From assembly GCA_002315325.1 (NCBI GenBank), contig DCGU01000095.1, positions 1 to 29,326 on the forward strand: 29,326 nt of DNA, read 5' to 3'. The notes beneath the pieces were generated by a model. The model was not told where the DNA came from, made no database searches, and saw only the letters and a program-made list of their open reading frames with translations. How positions within the stretch are numbered: position 1 is the first letter of the stretch; the number at the start of each line of letters is the position of its first letter. Positions 1 through 9,129 of the stretch are shown piece by piece. The translations under genes and the position numbers were made by a program. The stretch comes from Clostridiales bacterium UBA1770. Its GTDB lineage: Bacteria; Bacillota; Clostridia; Oscillospirales; CAG-272.

Positions 1-32
1 TTGCAACTTCATTTTACAATCTACACTTTTTT

Positions 33-830
33 TCAAAGCATAAACTTTTCGATAACGCGGGCAACACCGTCTTCCTCGTTGGAAGAAGTAACGTAACCGC
101 AGCGCGCCTTGACCTCGTCCGGGGCGTTGGCCATGGCCACGCCGAGCCCGGCGCGTTCCAGCATGGGCAGGTCGTTAAAACCGTCGCCGATGGCAATGGC
201 GTCCGCCACGTCCACACCCACCATTTTACAAACGGCGGAAAGCGCCTCGGCCTTGGACACCTTTTGGGAGTAGAACTCCAGGAAGTAGGGTTTGGACGGA
301 TTAAAAGACGTACCGGGGATTGTATCGGGGGCGATGCCGTGATGCCATGCGTTGACACGTTCCACGGTGTCGAACCATAGAATCTTGGTAATCCCCTGTC
401 GAATCAGCATCTCGTCGTCGGTGTAAACGATCGGTGTTTGTCCGGACAATGCCCTGTATTGTTCCACGTTGTCGTTCAATTTGTTGACGTAGAGACGATT
501 GCAGGACCAAACGCAAATCGTGGTGTCTGCTTCGCGTCCCATCCGCAAAACGTAACGGGCGTCCTCCGCATCCATATCCACGCTGTACAGAATCTCATTG
601 CCGTCGGCAGAGACGACAACGGCACCGTTATACGTGATAATCGGCGCGTTGCCGAACAGGTCGGTACCGAACAGGCGGATACCGTGAATGGGACGCCCCG
701 TTGCCGGCAGAAAATAGCATCCTGCCGCCATACAGCGGCGAATGGCATCCCGCACACCGGGTGTCAGTTCACTGTTATTATTCAAAAGTGTGCCGTCCAT
801 ATCGGCGGCAATCAGTTTATATTTTTTCAT
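33..830 (-). CDS. Cof-type HAD-IIB family phosphatase
   Basis: 265 aa, the usual length of Cof/YidA-type HAD hydrolases. These are cytosolic Mg-dependent phosphatases of sugar phosphates or related small phosphorylated metabolites. Visible motifs are motif I D10-M-D12-G-T, motif II T44-G-R, the motif III lysine K193 in SKAEAL, and motif IV GDGFND at 215-220. The C2-type cap lies between motifs II and III. The ATG at 830 is preceded by a purine-rich AGGGAAGAG on the minus strand. The gene is divergent from the DUF3737 gene across a 117-base gap. The family is certain, but the substrate cannot be told from sequence. Confidence 0.93.
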   Translation of the reverse strand: MKKYKLIAADMDGTLLNNNSELTPGVRDAIRRCMAAGCYFLPATGRPIHGIRLFGTDLFGNAPIITYNGAVVVSADGNEILYSVDMDAEDARYVLRMGREADTTICVWSCNRLYVNKLNDNVEQYRALSGQTPIVYTDDEMLIRQGITKILWFDTVERVNAWHHGIAPDTIPGTSFNPSKPYFLEFYSQKVSKAEALSAVCKMVGVDVADAIAIGDGFNDLPMLERAGLGVAMANAPDEVKARCGYVTSSNEEDGVARVIEKFML

Positions 831-880
831 TTTTCACTCTTCCCTTCACGCAATTTTCAAACTTTTTTAAACCCATTCTA

Positions 881-909
881 TTGACAGTATTTTTATTTTA
901 TGCTATATT
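881..909 (+). promoter_or_regulatory. Sigma-A-like promoter for DUF3737 gene
   Basis: Perfect -35 TTGACA (881-886), a 17-base spacer and -10 TATATT (904-909), in AT-rich DNA 39 bases before the ATG at 948. It may also serve the transporter gene downstream, since no convincing promoter was seen in the 63-base gap before that gene. Confidence 0.75.
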
Positions 910-947
910 TGAATTAACGTTTTTATTATTTGGAGTATTTTCTTATT

Positions 948-1793
948 ATGTCCGAAACCATTTCTCATCAAACGTTTGATGAAGAACGCGCCCTGTATCA
1001 TTTAGTGGACGCTACCGTCAGCGACTGCACGTTTGCCGGTCCCGCCGACGGCGAATCCGCCCTGAAACAATGCCGCGATATCAACGTGGAGTTGTGCCGT
1101 TTTTCCCTGCGCTATCCGCTGTGGCACACGACAGACTTTACCCTGTCCGATTCGTCGATGGACGAAGGGACCCGCGCCGCATTATGGTATGCACAGGACG
1201 GCACGATTTCGCATTGCCGGCTGCACGGTGTCAAAGCCCTGCGCGAGTGCGGCAATATCATCATGAAAGACTGCGACGTCGTCTCGTCCGAGTTCGGCTG
1301 GCGCTGCCACGACCTGACGTTTAACAACGATACGATCACATCGGAATATTTCCTGTTCGAATCCAAGTACACCACGATTGACAACCTGCGCCTGACGGGC
1401 AAATATTCTTTCCAATATTGTGAGAATATGTTCGTGCGCAACTCCGTTTTGAACACCAAGGATGCCTTTTGGCACGCCAAGGACGTCACGGTTTTGGACA
1501 GCGAAATCAACGGTGAATATTTGGGTTGGTATTCCGAAAATCTGCACCTGGTGCGCTGCCACATCACCGGCACGCAGCCGCTGTGCTATTGCAAAAACCT
1601 GATTTTGGAAGACTGTACCATGGACAACGCCGACCTGGCCTTTGAATATTCCGACGTCACCGCCGATATCAAGGGACGCGTCATCTCCATTAAAAATCCC
1701 AAATCCGGCCGCATTGAAGTCGATGAGGTCGGCGAAATCATCCGCGACGACGACGTTATGGAGTCCAAGGGTAAAATCGTGGTGCGGAACTGA
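948..1793 (+). CDS. DUF3737 family protein, beta-helix-like
   Basis: 281 aa from the ATG at 948, which follows a GGAG at 932-935. An in-frame TTG at 930 would overlap that SD and is unlikely. The whole protein is built from short repeats of the type Cys/Asn-x-hydrophobic-x-hydrophobic with recurring Asp-Cys turns (for example NIIMKDCDV, NLILEDCTM), as expected for a right-handed parallel beta-helix. This matches what I know of DUF3737, a Firmicutes family without an established biochemical role. No signal peptide or membrane segment is seen, so it is probably cytosolic. It lies 63 bases upstream of the GltS-like transporter and may be co-transcribed with it. Confidence 0.82.
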   Translation: MSETISHQTFDEERALYHLVDATVSDCTFAGPADGESALKQCRDINVELCRFSLRYPLWHTTDFTLSDSSMDEGTRAALWYAQDGTISHCRLHGVKALRECGNIIMKDCDVVSSEFGWRCHDLTFNNDTITSEYFLFESKYTTIDNLRLTGKYSFQYCENMFVRNSVLNTKDAFWHAKDVTVLDSEINGEYLGWYSENLHLVRCHITGTQPLCYCKNLILEDCTMDNADLAFEYSDVTADIKGRVISIKNPKSGRIEVDEVGEIIRDDDVMESKGKIVVRN

Positions 1794-1856
1794 ATTTGAC
1801 GTTTTCCATTTTATCATACTTTTTCCGGCAAATCAAGTGCAGAGGAGGCACGCTTT

Positions 1857-3266
1857 ATGACCAGCTTTTCCGACCCCGGTGTTTGGGGATTTATCGTCCT
1901 GTTCGCCGTTTTATCATTGAGTTTGTTGGTGGCCAACCTGTTGAAAAAATCCTTCCGTTGGCTGCGCAACTCTCTGATTCCGACTTCCGTCATCGGCGGC
2001 ATCCTGTTGTTGATCGTTGTCATCATTTATGAAAACGTGACAGGTGTTGACAATATGTTCAACACACCGATGTTCGGCGGCAACGGCGCGGCCATGCTGG
2101 AAATGCTGACCTACCATTGCTTAGCCCTCGGCTTTATCGCCTCTTCCCTGCGTCCCGGTGCGGAAAAACTGAACGCCAAGCGCCGCCGCGAGATTTTCGA
2201 CACCGGCGTCACCACCGTTTCCACCTACCTCATTCAGGGTATTTTGGGCTTCGGTATCACGCTGCTGATTTATAAACTGGGCAAAGAGCTCTACCCGGTA
2301 TCCGGTCTTTTACTCCCCTTCGGTTACGGCCAAGGCACGGGACAAGCCATGAACTACGGTGCCATTTATGAAGCAGACGGGTTTATCGGCGGTAAAAACT
2401 TCGGGTTATCGATTGCTGCGCTCGGCTTTATCAGTGCCGGTATCGGCGGCGTTATTTTCCTGAACGTGCAGAAACACCGCGGCAAAGTCGTGCTGGAAGA
2501 CGACCGTGAAGAAATTACGGAAATCATCACCGGTGCGGACATTCAAAAACCGGACGAAGTGCCCATGAACGGCAGCATTGACAAAATGACGCTGCAGGTG
2601 GCCATCATCTTATGTACCTACGGGCTGGCCTACGGCATTATGTACCTGCTCGGCAACGTGCTGCTGCCCGGTATGAGCGCCACGGTTTACGGGTTTAACT
2701 TCCTGTTCGGCGTATTGATGGCAGCGCTGGTCAAACTGGTGCTGAACCATATGGAGAAAAAGAAAATCGTTAAGAAAAAATATATCAATCCCTTCTTAAT
2801 GCAGCGTATTTCAAACTTTTTCTTTGATATGATGATTGTCGCCGGTGTGGCCGTCATCCGCATTGAGGCCGTCAAACACTATTGGTGGCTGCTCATTTTG
2901 TTGGGTGTTTTGGGGGCCGTTATCACCTTCTTCTACAACCTGTTTATCGCGCACAAACTGTTCCCGCGCTATGCGGACGAACAGTTCTTAGCGATGTACG
3001 GTATGCTGACCGGAACGGCCAGTTCCGGCGTCATCCTGCTGCGTGAAAAAGATACCGATTTCAAAACACCGGCATTGGATAATTTGGTTTTCCAAAACTT
3101 CCCTGCCATTGTCTTCGGCTTCCCGATGATGATTTTGGCAACGTTCGCCATGAAAAAACCGGAATTGACCTTCTGGATTTTGGTGGTCTTCTTTGCCGCC
3201 ATGAACGTCATTTTGTTCCGCCATTTCATCTTCAAATTCAAGCGCAAGCACAAAAAGAAAGACTAA
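1857..3266 (+). CDS. GltS-type sodium/glutamate symporter family protein
   Basis: 469 aa integral membrane protein with roughly 12-13 hydrophobic segments. It has two inverted-repeat-like halves separated by a charged loop around residues 205-240. The re-entrant region GYGQGTGQAMNYGA near 155-168 resembles the conserved glycine-rich pore loop of GltS (GGHGTG in E. coli). The second half carries an equivalent MYGMLTGTASSG segment near residue 380. The expected role is Na+-coupled uptake of glutamate or a related dicarboxylate or amino acid. The ATG follows an AGGAGG SD. The family call rests on topology and these loops; the true substrate is unknown. Confidence 0.75.
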   Translation: MTSFSDPGVWGFIVLFAVLSLSLLVANLLKKSFRWLRNSLIPTSVIGGILLLIVVIIYENVTGVDNMFNTPMFGGNGAAMLEMLTYHCLALGFIASSLRPGAEKLNAKRRREIFDTGVTTVSTYLIQGILGFGITLLIYKLGKELYPVSGLLLPFGYGQGTGQAMNYGAIYEADGFIGGKNFGLSIAALGFISAGIGGVIFLNVQKHRGKVVLEDDREEITEIITGADIQKPDEVPMNGSIDKMTLQVAIILCTYGLAYGIMYLLGNVLLPGMSATVYGFNFLFGVLMAALVKLVLNHMEKKKIVKKKYINPFLMQRISNFFFDMMIVAGVAVIRIEAVKHYWWLLILLGVLGAVITFFYNLFIAHKLFPRYADEQFLAMYGMLTGTASSGVILLREKDTDFKTPALDNLVFQNFPAIVFGFPMMILATFAMKKPELTFWILVVFFAAMNVILFRHFIFKFKRKHKKKD

Positions 3267-3270
3267 ATAA

Positions 3271-3320
3271 GGATATAACGAACGGGGCCTGACAACTGTC
3301 AGGTCCCGTTCGTTATATCC
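3271..3320. terminator. Long hairpin between convergent genes, overlapping yolD end
   Basis: A 24-base arm (3271-3294) is complementary to 3297-3320 with one G-T wobble, giving about 23 usable pairs and a tight loop. It starts 4 bases after the transporter stop. It contains the last codons of the YolD-like gene, which ends at 3299 on the minus strand. On the minus strand the hairpin is followed by TTATTT, so it can act as that gene's terminator. On the plus strand no T-run follows. Confidence 0.6.
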
Positions 3321-3628
3321 GGCACCAATGCGTATAAATTATCGAAAGGAATGATTTCCTCCCCCACTGTCAGCGTATGATTGACGGCATCCAGTGCCGC
3401 CACGCGGCCGCACAGCGTGTATTCGTGAAATTCCTTATAATACCGTACCCGCACGGCCTGTCCCACGGCCGTGCACTGCAGGGCCGCCGTCAGACGCGCA
3501 CCGGCCTCCTCGGACAATTCCCGCTTTTCCACGCGGCTGTGGCGTTCCTCCCGTTTGCGCAGCGCTTCCTGCAATCCTTTCATCGCGTCAAACGGCATAA
3601 ATTGTTTAGCCCGTTCCCCTCTCGTCAT
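3299..3628 (-). CDS. YolD-like family protein
   Basis: 109 aa from the ATG at 3628; a TTG one codon upstream is also open. The N-terminus RGERAKQFMPFDAMKGL is the signature start of YolD-like proteins. A short beta-barrel-like domain follows (VRVRYYKEFHEYTLCGRV). In Firmicutes YolD proteins are typically encoded with Y-family polymerases of the UvrX/YqjW type and are thought to act as accessory partners, like UmuD. Here the start overlaps the polymerase stop by one base (TGATG), so the two are translationally coupled. The 3' end is inside the long hairpin at 3271-3320. Confidence 0.85.
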   Translation of the reverse strand: MTRGERAKQFMPFDAMKGLQEALRKREERHSRVEKRELSEEAGARLTAALQCTAVGQAVRVRYYKEFHEYTLCGRVAALDAVNHTLTVGEEIIPFDNLYALVPDITNGT

Positions 3629-4890
3629 CAAAACCTGCTCTGTGCCCCCCCGATAAACGTATTTCTTTCCCGCTGTGTGGCCCCCGGCATAAAGTCGGTA
3701 CCCCGCAGCAGGGCATTTTTTCCAAATGCCGCGTGCACTTCCATCATCGTGCCCGCGACCTTTTTTTCCTTTTCCACGGCATCAAAATCCGTAAACAAAT
3801 CGTACCCTTCGCACCCCGAGTCACAGACGTCCTCAAACGAAATGCCGAGGTGACGAATCGGCGTTATACGGTCGGCAATACGGTCAAAGAGGCGCAGAGC
3901 GTATTCCTGCAGAAACGACCCCAGGTTGGTGGTGGCCGTCATGGTAATTCCGCCGGTATCCGGCTGCCGCGTTTCAAACGCGTAGCCGACGTACACCCCG
4001 ATTTTGTGAGTGATGACGCCGCGCTTCATCAGTTCCTCCGCCCCGTTCATCGCCATTTCCCGCAGCACGATACGCGCCTCGTCAAACGTATAGTTGCGCG
4101 GCAAAATCTGCGACGATGACACCGATTTGCTTTTGCCCTTATAATTCTTTATATCCTGCATGGTGCAGGGCTCCCTGCCCCAGACGTGATCGATAAGCAA
4201 TTCCGCATCGCGGCCGAACGTGCGGTACAGTGTTTCCTCCGGCAATGCGGCAATTCCCGCCATATCGAGCGCACCGAAGCGCGACAGGCGCCGCGCCGTC
4301 CCCTGCGCAATCTGCCAAAAATCCGTCAGCGGACGGTGGTGCCACAGCGTTTCACGGTACAGTTCCTCATTTAAGTACGCCATATGCTCCTTGGTGTGCT
4401 TGGCGGAAATGTCCAGGGCTATTTTGGCCAAATACAAATTGGTACCGATACCGGCCGTGGACGGAATATGCAGCCGCAGAGCGATTTCATTCATCAATCG
4501 CGACGCCATATCCATGGCCCCCAGGCGGTAGAGTTTGAGATAATCCGTCGCATCGATAAACGTTTCGTCAATGGAGTAGACGTGCATATCATCCGGCGAA
4601 AAATAGTCCAAATACATACCGTAGATATCCGCCGCATACTCGACGTACAGCGCCATGCGCGGCGGCGCCGTGATATACTTGATATGCGGCGGGATTTCGG
4701 ACATGCGGCAGCGGTTGCGCACACCCTGCGCCTTGAGTTTGGGTGAAATTGCCAAACAAAGCGCATTGGCCCCGCGTGAGGCGTCCGCCACCACCAAGTT
4801 GGTTTCAAACGGGTTTAAATGCCGCTCGGCACACTCCACGGACGCATAAAACGTCTTCATATCTATACAATAATACGTTCTGTCCGCCAT
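3628..4890 (-). CDS. Y-family DNA polymerase (UvrX/UmuC-like)
   Basis: 420 aa, typical for translesion polymerases of the UmuC/UvrX/ImuB branch. Palm carboxylates are visible: D10 in CIDMKTFYASVE and D108-E109 in YSIDE. FYASVE is the nucleotide-binding signature. The finger/palm region runs to about residue 240, followed by a little-finger domain (about 250-360). It inserts nucleotides opposite damaged bases and is usually part of the SOS response. The ATG has an AGGAG SD in a short leader. It forms an operon with the YolD-like gene. A perfect 14-base palindrome lies between the predicted promoter and the SD. No beta-clamp motif was assigned with confidence. Confidence 0.92.
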   Translation of the reverse strand: MADRTYYCIDMKTFYASVECAERHLNPFETNLVVADASRGANALCLAISPKLKAQGVRNRCRMSEIPPHIKYITAPPRMALYVEYAADIYGMYLDYFSPDDMHVYSIDETFIDATDYLKLYRLGAMDMASRLMNEIALRLHIPSTAGIGTNLYLAKIALDISAKHTKEHMAYLNEELYRETLWHHRPLTDFWQIAQGTARRLSRFGALDMAGIAALPEETLYRTFGRDAELLIDHVWGREPCTMQDIKNYKGKSKSVSSSQILPRNYTFDEARIVLREMAMNGAEELMKRGVITHKIGVYVGYAFETRQPDTGGITMTATTNLGSFLQEYALRLFDRIADRITPIRHLGISFEDVCDSGCEGYDLFTDFDAVEKEKKVAGTMMEVHAAFGKNALLRGTDFMPGATQRERNTFIGGAQSRF

Positions 4891-4906
4891 CGTGCCGCTC
4901 CTCTCT

Positions 4907-4920
4907 CGGAAATATTTCCG
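4907..4920. promoter_or_regulatory. 14-bp palindrome in polymerase leader
   Basis: The perfect inverted repeat CGGAAATATTTCCG sits just downstream of the -10 box of the Y-polymerase promoter. It is well placed for a repressor operator. It does not match the Bacillus LexA box (CGAAC-N4-GTTCG), so the regulator is unknown. Confidence 0.45.
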
Positions 4921-4930
4921 TTGTGTTCTT

Positions 4931-4959
4931 ATTATAGCACGGCATTTTGCCTTTGTAAA
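4931..4959 (-). promoter_or_regulatory. Promoter of polymerase-YolD operon
   Basis: On the minus strand: TTTACA (4959-4954), 17-base spacer and a perfect TATAAT (4936-4931), about 40 bases before the ATG at 4890. Confidence 0.7.
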
Positions 4960-5100
4960 CCTATTTTGGAATTATTTTTCAATATTTTTTCATTTACTCA
5001 TAAAAAACAGTTTGCATTTTTCCCATTATGGCTATATTTGTTGCCGTGAGCATCTTCGTTTTCAGCCGGCACGGTTTTTGCGGCAAATCACAAATTTCTC

Positions 5101-5129
5101 TTGCCAAACCGCTGATTTTATGATATATT
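5101..5129 (+). promoter_or_regulatory. Candidate promoter of GH38 gene
   Basis: TTGCCA (5101-5106), 17-base spacer and TATATT (5124-5129), 56 bases before the ATG at 5186. The rest of the 295-base intergenic region (4891-5185) is AT-rich and otherwise shows only the divergent polymerase promoter. Confidence 0.55.
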
Positions 5130-5185
5130 CATATCAAATACTTTTCGTATATTTTTATAGTATACGCACGGAAAGGAAAACGCAA

Positions 5186-8100
5186 ATGAACTTTCAAAAA
5201 TACGTTGACCGCAACTATTCCAAATTTGATCATGCCGTAGAAGTCTATGAAAAATACCTGCTGCATCCCGTATGCACGGTAGAGAACGTACTGTCCTATA
5301 CGACCGACGAGCACCTGCGCGTTCCCCCTACGACGGGACTGACGCCCATTACCCCCGGCACAAAATGGGGCCGTGAATGGAGCAACACGTGGCTGATTGC
5401 CGACATTACCGTACCGCAGGAGGCAGACGGCGCTATTTTGTGTGCCGTGCCGGACGCTCACGCGACCGAAATTTTGTGCTTTAAGGACGGCGTACCGACC
5501 GGCCTTATCAATTCCAAAAATCAATTCTTGGGCGGTATGCACTCCGCCATGTTCGTGTCCGCCAACGCCAAAGCGGGCGAAAAACACACGTTGGCCTTCG
5601 AGTGCTACGCCGGCCACGGATGCCTGGGCTGCTTCCCCTATGAAAACTACGGTAACGACAACCCGGACGTCAATTACGAACGCACCTACGACGGGCTGCA
5701 ATTGTTTACCCTGGACACCGAGGTGCGCGATTTCCTGTTTGATATGACGACGGTGCTGCAGATGGCCCGCCTGCCCGGCGACAATTTCGTTGCCATGCGG
5801 GCACACGAGTGTCTGTGCGACTGCTTCCCGTATTTGGTCCAGGATTCCTACAACGCCGATGAAGAAGAAATCAAGGCCGGCATCCGCAAAATGCGCGAAC
5901 TGTTGGCACCGGCACTCGTCAAAAAGCCGGGCGGCGATCGTTCCCGCGGTTACGTCGGCGTTATCGGACACTCCCATATGGACACCGCCTGGTTATGGCC
6001 GGTTGCCGAAACCATCCGCAAATGCGCCCGCACCTACGCCGAGGTACTGACGCTGATGGATATGTATCCCGAATACACCTTTATTCAGTCCTCTGCCCTG
6101 CACCTTGACTGGATGCGGCAGTACTATCCCGCCATCTTTGAAGGTATCAAACAGCGCGTCCGCGAGGGCCGTTACGAACCGAACGGCGGCGTGTGGGTAG
6201 AATGCGACTGTAATATCACCGGCGGTGAGGCCATGGTCCGCCAGTTCCTGTACGGCCAGCGCTTTACCGAAAAATATTTGGGCTACCGCTCCGACGCCTT
6301 CTGGCTGCCCGATACTTTCGGTTACAACGCCGCCATTCCCCAGATTATGCTGGGCAGCGGCATCAAATATTTCAACACCACCAAAATTGCCTGGAGCGAT
6401 ATGAACGACTTCCCCACGGATTCCTTCGTATGGCGCGGCCTGGACGGCAGCGAAGTGCTGACGCACCTTAACCGTATTCACGTTATGCCCGACGTCAAGA
6501 CGCTGACGGAAACCGTGAAAGAAATTAAAGACAAGCATTCCAATGACGCACGCCTGGTTGCCTATGGATTCGGTGACGGCGGCGGCGGACCGACCTACGG
6601 TATGCTGGAATATCTCAAACGTACAGAAGACCTGGAAGGTATGCCGACCGTGGAGTCGACGAGCGTCAGCCGCTTTATGGACAAACTGAACGAACGCCGC
6701 GACCGTCTGCCCGTATACGACGGCGAGCTGTATCTGGAATTCCATCGCGGTACGCTGACGCAGATGCACGACGTTAAGAAAAACAACCGTGCTGCGGAAA
6801 TCGCCCTGCACAACATGGAGCTGTTGGAAGTGCTGTCCGGCAACGTGGACAACGAGGAACGCGACGACCTGTACCGCGAGCTGATGCGCAACCAGTTCCA
6901 CGACATTCTGCCCGGCACCTGCATCCCCGAGGTATACAAGCACGCCCTGCCCGAAGTACGTGCCGTGATTGACAAAGCCAATGCTATTTCCGCAAAATGC
7001 GCCGTATCTTTGGCACAAAATAAGCAAAAAGACGCTGTTTCCCTGCTCAACGTGCTGTCCTTCCCGTACAGCGCACCCGTCACGCTGGACGGTGACGTCG
7101 CCTTTGACGGCGTCGTTTCCCAGACCTATACGGACAACGAGGGCAACGTAAAAACGACCCTGCAGGCCGCCATTCCCGCCGGCTCCGCACTGGTACTGAC
7201 CAAGGGTAAGGCAGCCAACGCCAAGAGTGCCTTCACGGTAAGCGGCAGCAAACTGGATACGCCCCTTTACTCCGTTACCTTTGACGACAACGGCTATATT
7301 GCAAGTCTTATCGACAAGCGCGTCAACCGCGAAGTCAGACGTGCCGGCGGTGCACCGCTCGGTACCCTGTGGTTCGGTGAACACCTGCCGGTCATCTACG
7401 ACAACTGGGAAGTGGAAGACGATATGTTCCGCAAGCTCTTCCCTGCCACCGACCTTGTGCGCCGCGAAGTCGTCAGCGACGGTGCCGTGGAATACCGCGT
7501 CCGCGCGACCTATCGGTTGAGCAAACACTCCACCGCAACCGTGGACACCGTGTTCTACGCTGAAAATCCCCGCATTGACTACGACGTGAAGCTGGATTGG
7601 AACGAACGTCATGCCATTCTCAAAGCCGGCTTTGACGTCAACGTACGCTCTGCTTTCGTCAAGAACGAAATTCAGTTCGGCCATATGGACCGTCCAACCA
7701 CCCGCAACAACTCGGTGGAGGCAGCCAAGTTTGAAGTCTGCAACCACAAGTGGAGCGACCTGTCCGAGAGCCGTTACGGCGTGGCCGTACTCAACGACTG
7801 CAAATACGGTATGTCCTGTGAGGGCAGCGATATGCGCCTGACCGTGCAAAAGGGCTGCTGCCGTCCCGACCCCGTTACCGACGTGGGCGTACATACCATG
7901 ACCTATTCCCTGCTGCCGCACGTCGGTGCATTCAGCACGGAAGCCGTCACAGCCCCCGCCTATATGCTCAACTACAAACCGCTGGCCGTGGACGGCGACG
8001 TCAAGCTGCCGCAATTGTTCAGCGTTGACTGTGACAATATCATCGCGGAAGCCGTCAAGGCTGCCGAGGACGTACCGGGTGCCTTCGTCCTGCGTCTGTA

Positions 8101-8269
8101 CGAAGCAGAACGCAGCGTAACGAACTGCCGCCTGACGCTGCCCGGTGCCAAAGCCGCATACGTCACGAATATGCTGGAAGAAGATGCCATCGAGCTGCCG
8201 ATGCAAAACGGCGTTGTCGATTTGACCTTTAAAGCCTTCGAGATTAAAACGATTTTGGTCAAGAGATAA
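5186..8269 (+). CDS. GH38 alpha-mannosidase
   Basis: 1027 aa, the normal size of bacterial family 38 alpha-mannosidases. The frame stays open further upstream, but the ATG at 5186 follows GGAAAGG and starts the conserved protein. Zn ligands are visible at H264 and D266 in GHSHMDTAWLWP, which is also the family signature. The nucleophile is D376 in FWLPDTFGYN. The order is an N-terminal beta domain (1-250), the catalytic 7-stranded alpha/beta barrel (about 255-530), a helical bundle, and C-terminal beta-sandwich domains. There is no signal peptide, so it should act in the cytosol on alpha-mannosides from imported oligosaccharides. It is monocistronic and ends at the hairpin at 8287. Confidence 0.95.
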   Translation: MNFQKYVDRNYSKFDHAVEVYEKYLLHPVCTVENVLSYTTDEHLRVPPTTGLTPITPGTKWGREWSNTWLIADITVPQEADGAILCAVPDAHATEILCFKDGVPTGLINSKNQFLGGMHSAMFVSANAKAGEKHTLAFECYAGHGCLGCFPYENYGNDNPDVNYERTYDGLQLFTLDTEVRDFLFDMTTVLQMARLPGDNFVAMRAHECLCDCFPYLVQDSYNADEEEIKAGIRKMRELLAPALVKKPGGDRSRGYVGVIGHSHMDTAWLWPVAETIRKCARTYAEVLTLMDMYPEYTFIQSSALHLDWMRQYYPAIFEGIKQRVREGRYEPNGGVWVECDCNITGGEAMVRQFLYGQRFTEKYLGYRSDAFWLPDTFGYNAAIPQIMLGSGIKYFNTTKIAWSDMNDFPTDSFVWRGLDGSEVLTHLNRIHVMPDVKTLTETVKEIKDKHSNDARLVAYGFGDGGGGPTYGMLEYLKRTEDLEGMPTVESTSVSRFMDKLNERRDRLPVYDGELYLEFHRGTLTQMHDVKKNNRAAEIALHNMELLEVLSGNVDNEERDDLYRELMRNQFHDILPGTCIPEVYKHALPEVRAVIDKANAISAKCAVSLAQNKQKDAVSLLNVLSFPYSAPVTLDGDVAFDGVVSQTYTDNEGNVKTTLQAAIPAGSALVLTKGKAANAKSAFTVSGSKLDTPLYSVTFDDNGYIASLIDKRVNREVRRAGGAPLGTLWFGEHLPVIYDNWEVEDDMFRKLFPATDLVRREVVSDGAVEYRVRATYRLSKHSTATVDTVFYAENPRIDYDVKLDWNERHAILKAGFDVNVRSAFVKNEIQFGHMDRPTTRNNSVEAAKFEVCNHKWSDLSESRYGVAVLNDCKYGMSCEGSDMRLTVQKGCCRPDPVTDVGVHTMTYSLLPHVGAFSTEAVTAPAYMLNYKPLAVDGDVKLPQLFSVDCDNIIAEAVKAAEDVPGAFVLRLYEAERSVTNCRLTLPGAKAAYVTNMLEEDAIELPMQNGVVDLTFKAFEIKTILVKR

Positions 8270-8286
8270 AAACAGCAAAATACACA

Positions 8287-8316
8287 ACAGGGGCGATGCC
8301 GCAGCATCGCCCCTGT
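8287..8316. terminator. Bidirectional Rho-independent terminator
   Basis: A perfect 13-bp GC-rich stem (8287-8299 with 8304-8316) has loop CGCA and is followed by CTTTT on the plus strand. It lies between the convergent GH38 and methyltransferase genes and can serve both. Confidence 0.9.
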
Positions 8317-8324
8317 CTTTTGAT

Positions 8325-9080
8325 TCAATTTAAAGGCTTAACCGACCGCATGGCTAAGAACGTGGGTACGTTCAATTCGTGCAAACGGCCGACGCCGTTC
8401 GTATCCTCGTACAATGCCGTCAGCATAAAGCCGGCCTCCAGCTGTCCGCCGATTTGCTCCTCGAACGTATGGGAAAACTGCACACCGGCGTCATCCTTTT
8501 GCAGGAGCGCCATCTGATCGGGATTCTTTAAGGGATTGAACGGCAGACGGTTGACGATTTTTTCCTCGGTTTCATCCACGACGTAATTGAGGTAATGGTC
8601 GGTACCGGCAATCAGCACGCCGCCGTGTTTTAAGATACGGAAACACTCGCGCCAAATGGGCCGCACTTCCTCGACGTAACAGTTGGATACGGGATGAAAA
8701 ATGAAGTCAAACGTTTCGTCGGCAAACGGCAGCGGCTGTGTCATATCGCCGCGGATGACGTTGATGGCATACCCTTCCCGTTGCGCCACCATGCGTTCAC
8801 TTTCCAGCTGCGCCGGGGAGTAATCCAGTACCGTACAATCGGCGCCGAGCGCAGCGAAAATCGGCATCTGCTGCCCGCCGCCGCTGGCCAATCCCAGCAC
8901 TTTTTTCCCCTGCAGGTCACCGAACCATTCGTGCGGTACGGGTTTCGTCGGCGTCAGCACGACGTTCCACTCGCCGCGTTTGGCACGGGCATAGGTTTCG
9001 CTGTCGATGGGTTTTCCCCATTCCCAGCCCTCTTTTACCCATCTGTCGATGGTTTCGGCGTTGATATCCTGGTATTTCAT
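8325..9080 (-). CDS. Class I SAM-dependent methyltransferase
   Basis: 251 aa single-domain methyltransferase. Motif I is degenerate but clear as VLGLASGGGQQ (61-71), followed by an acidic ribose-binding residue D86 (TVLDYSP). Post-motif FDFIFHPVSNCY is the motif IV region. The fold matches UbiE/Coq5-like small-molecule methyltransferases; the substrate is unknown. It lies 49 bases downstream of the MerR regulator on the same strand with no promoter seen between them. A simple reading is a MerR-controlled response or detoxification operon. Confidence 0.88.
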   Translation of the reverse strand: MKYQDINAETIDRWVKEGWEWGKPIDSETYARAKRGEWNVVLTPTKPVPHEWFGDLQGKKVLGLASGGGQQMPIFAALGADCTVLDYSPAQLESERMVAQREGYAINVIRGDMTQPLPFADETFDFIFHPVSNCYVEEVRPIWRECFRILKHGGVLIAGTDHYLNYVVDETEEKIVNRLPFNPLKNPDQMALLQKDDAGVQFSHTFEEQIGGQLEAGFMLTALYEDTNGVGRLHELNVPTFLAMRSVKPLN

Positions 9081-9129
9081 TTTGGCTCCGTTCTGCCGTT
9101 TTTACGTTTAAAAACAGCCTTTTTTGCTT

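Noticed and set aside
1794..1856. Separate promoter for the transporter (TTGACG ... TACTTT)
   Set aside because: The spacing is 15 bases and the -10 is poor. Read-through from the strong promoter at 881-909 is simpler.
5993..8287. Long 764-aa open frame antisense to the GH38 gene
   Set aside because: Composition is of the antisense type seen opposite high-GC3 coding sequence. It has no SD or family signature, and the plus-strand frame is a complete, motif-bearing enzyme.
8287..8316. Hairpin as a riboswitch or regulatory RNA
   Set aside because: It is a simple perfect stem after two convergent genes with a T-rich tail, so a terminator is enough to explain it.
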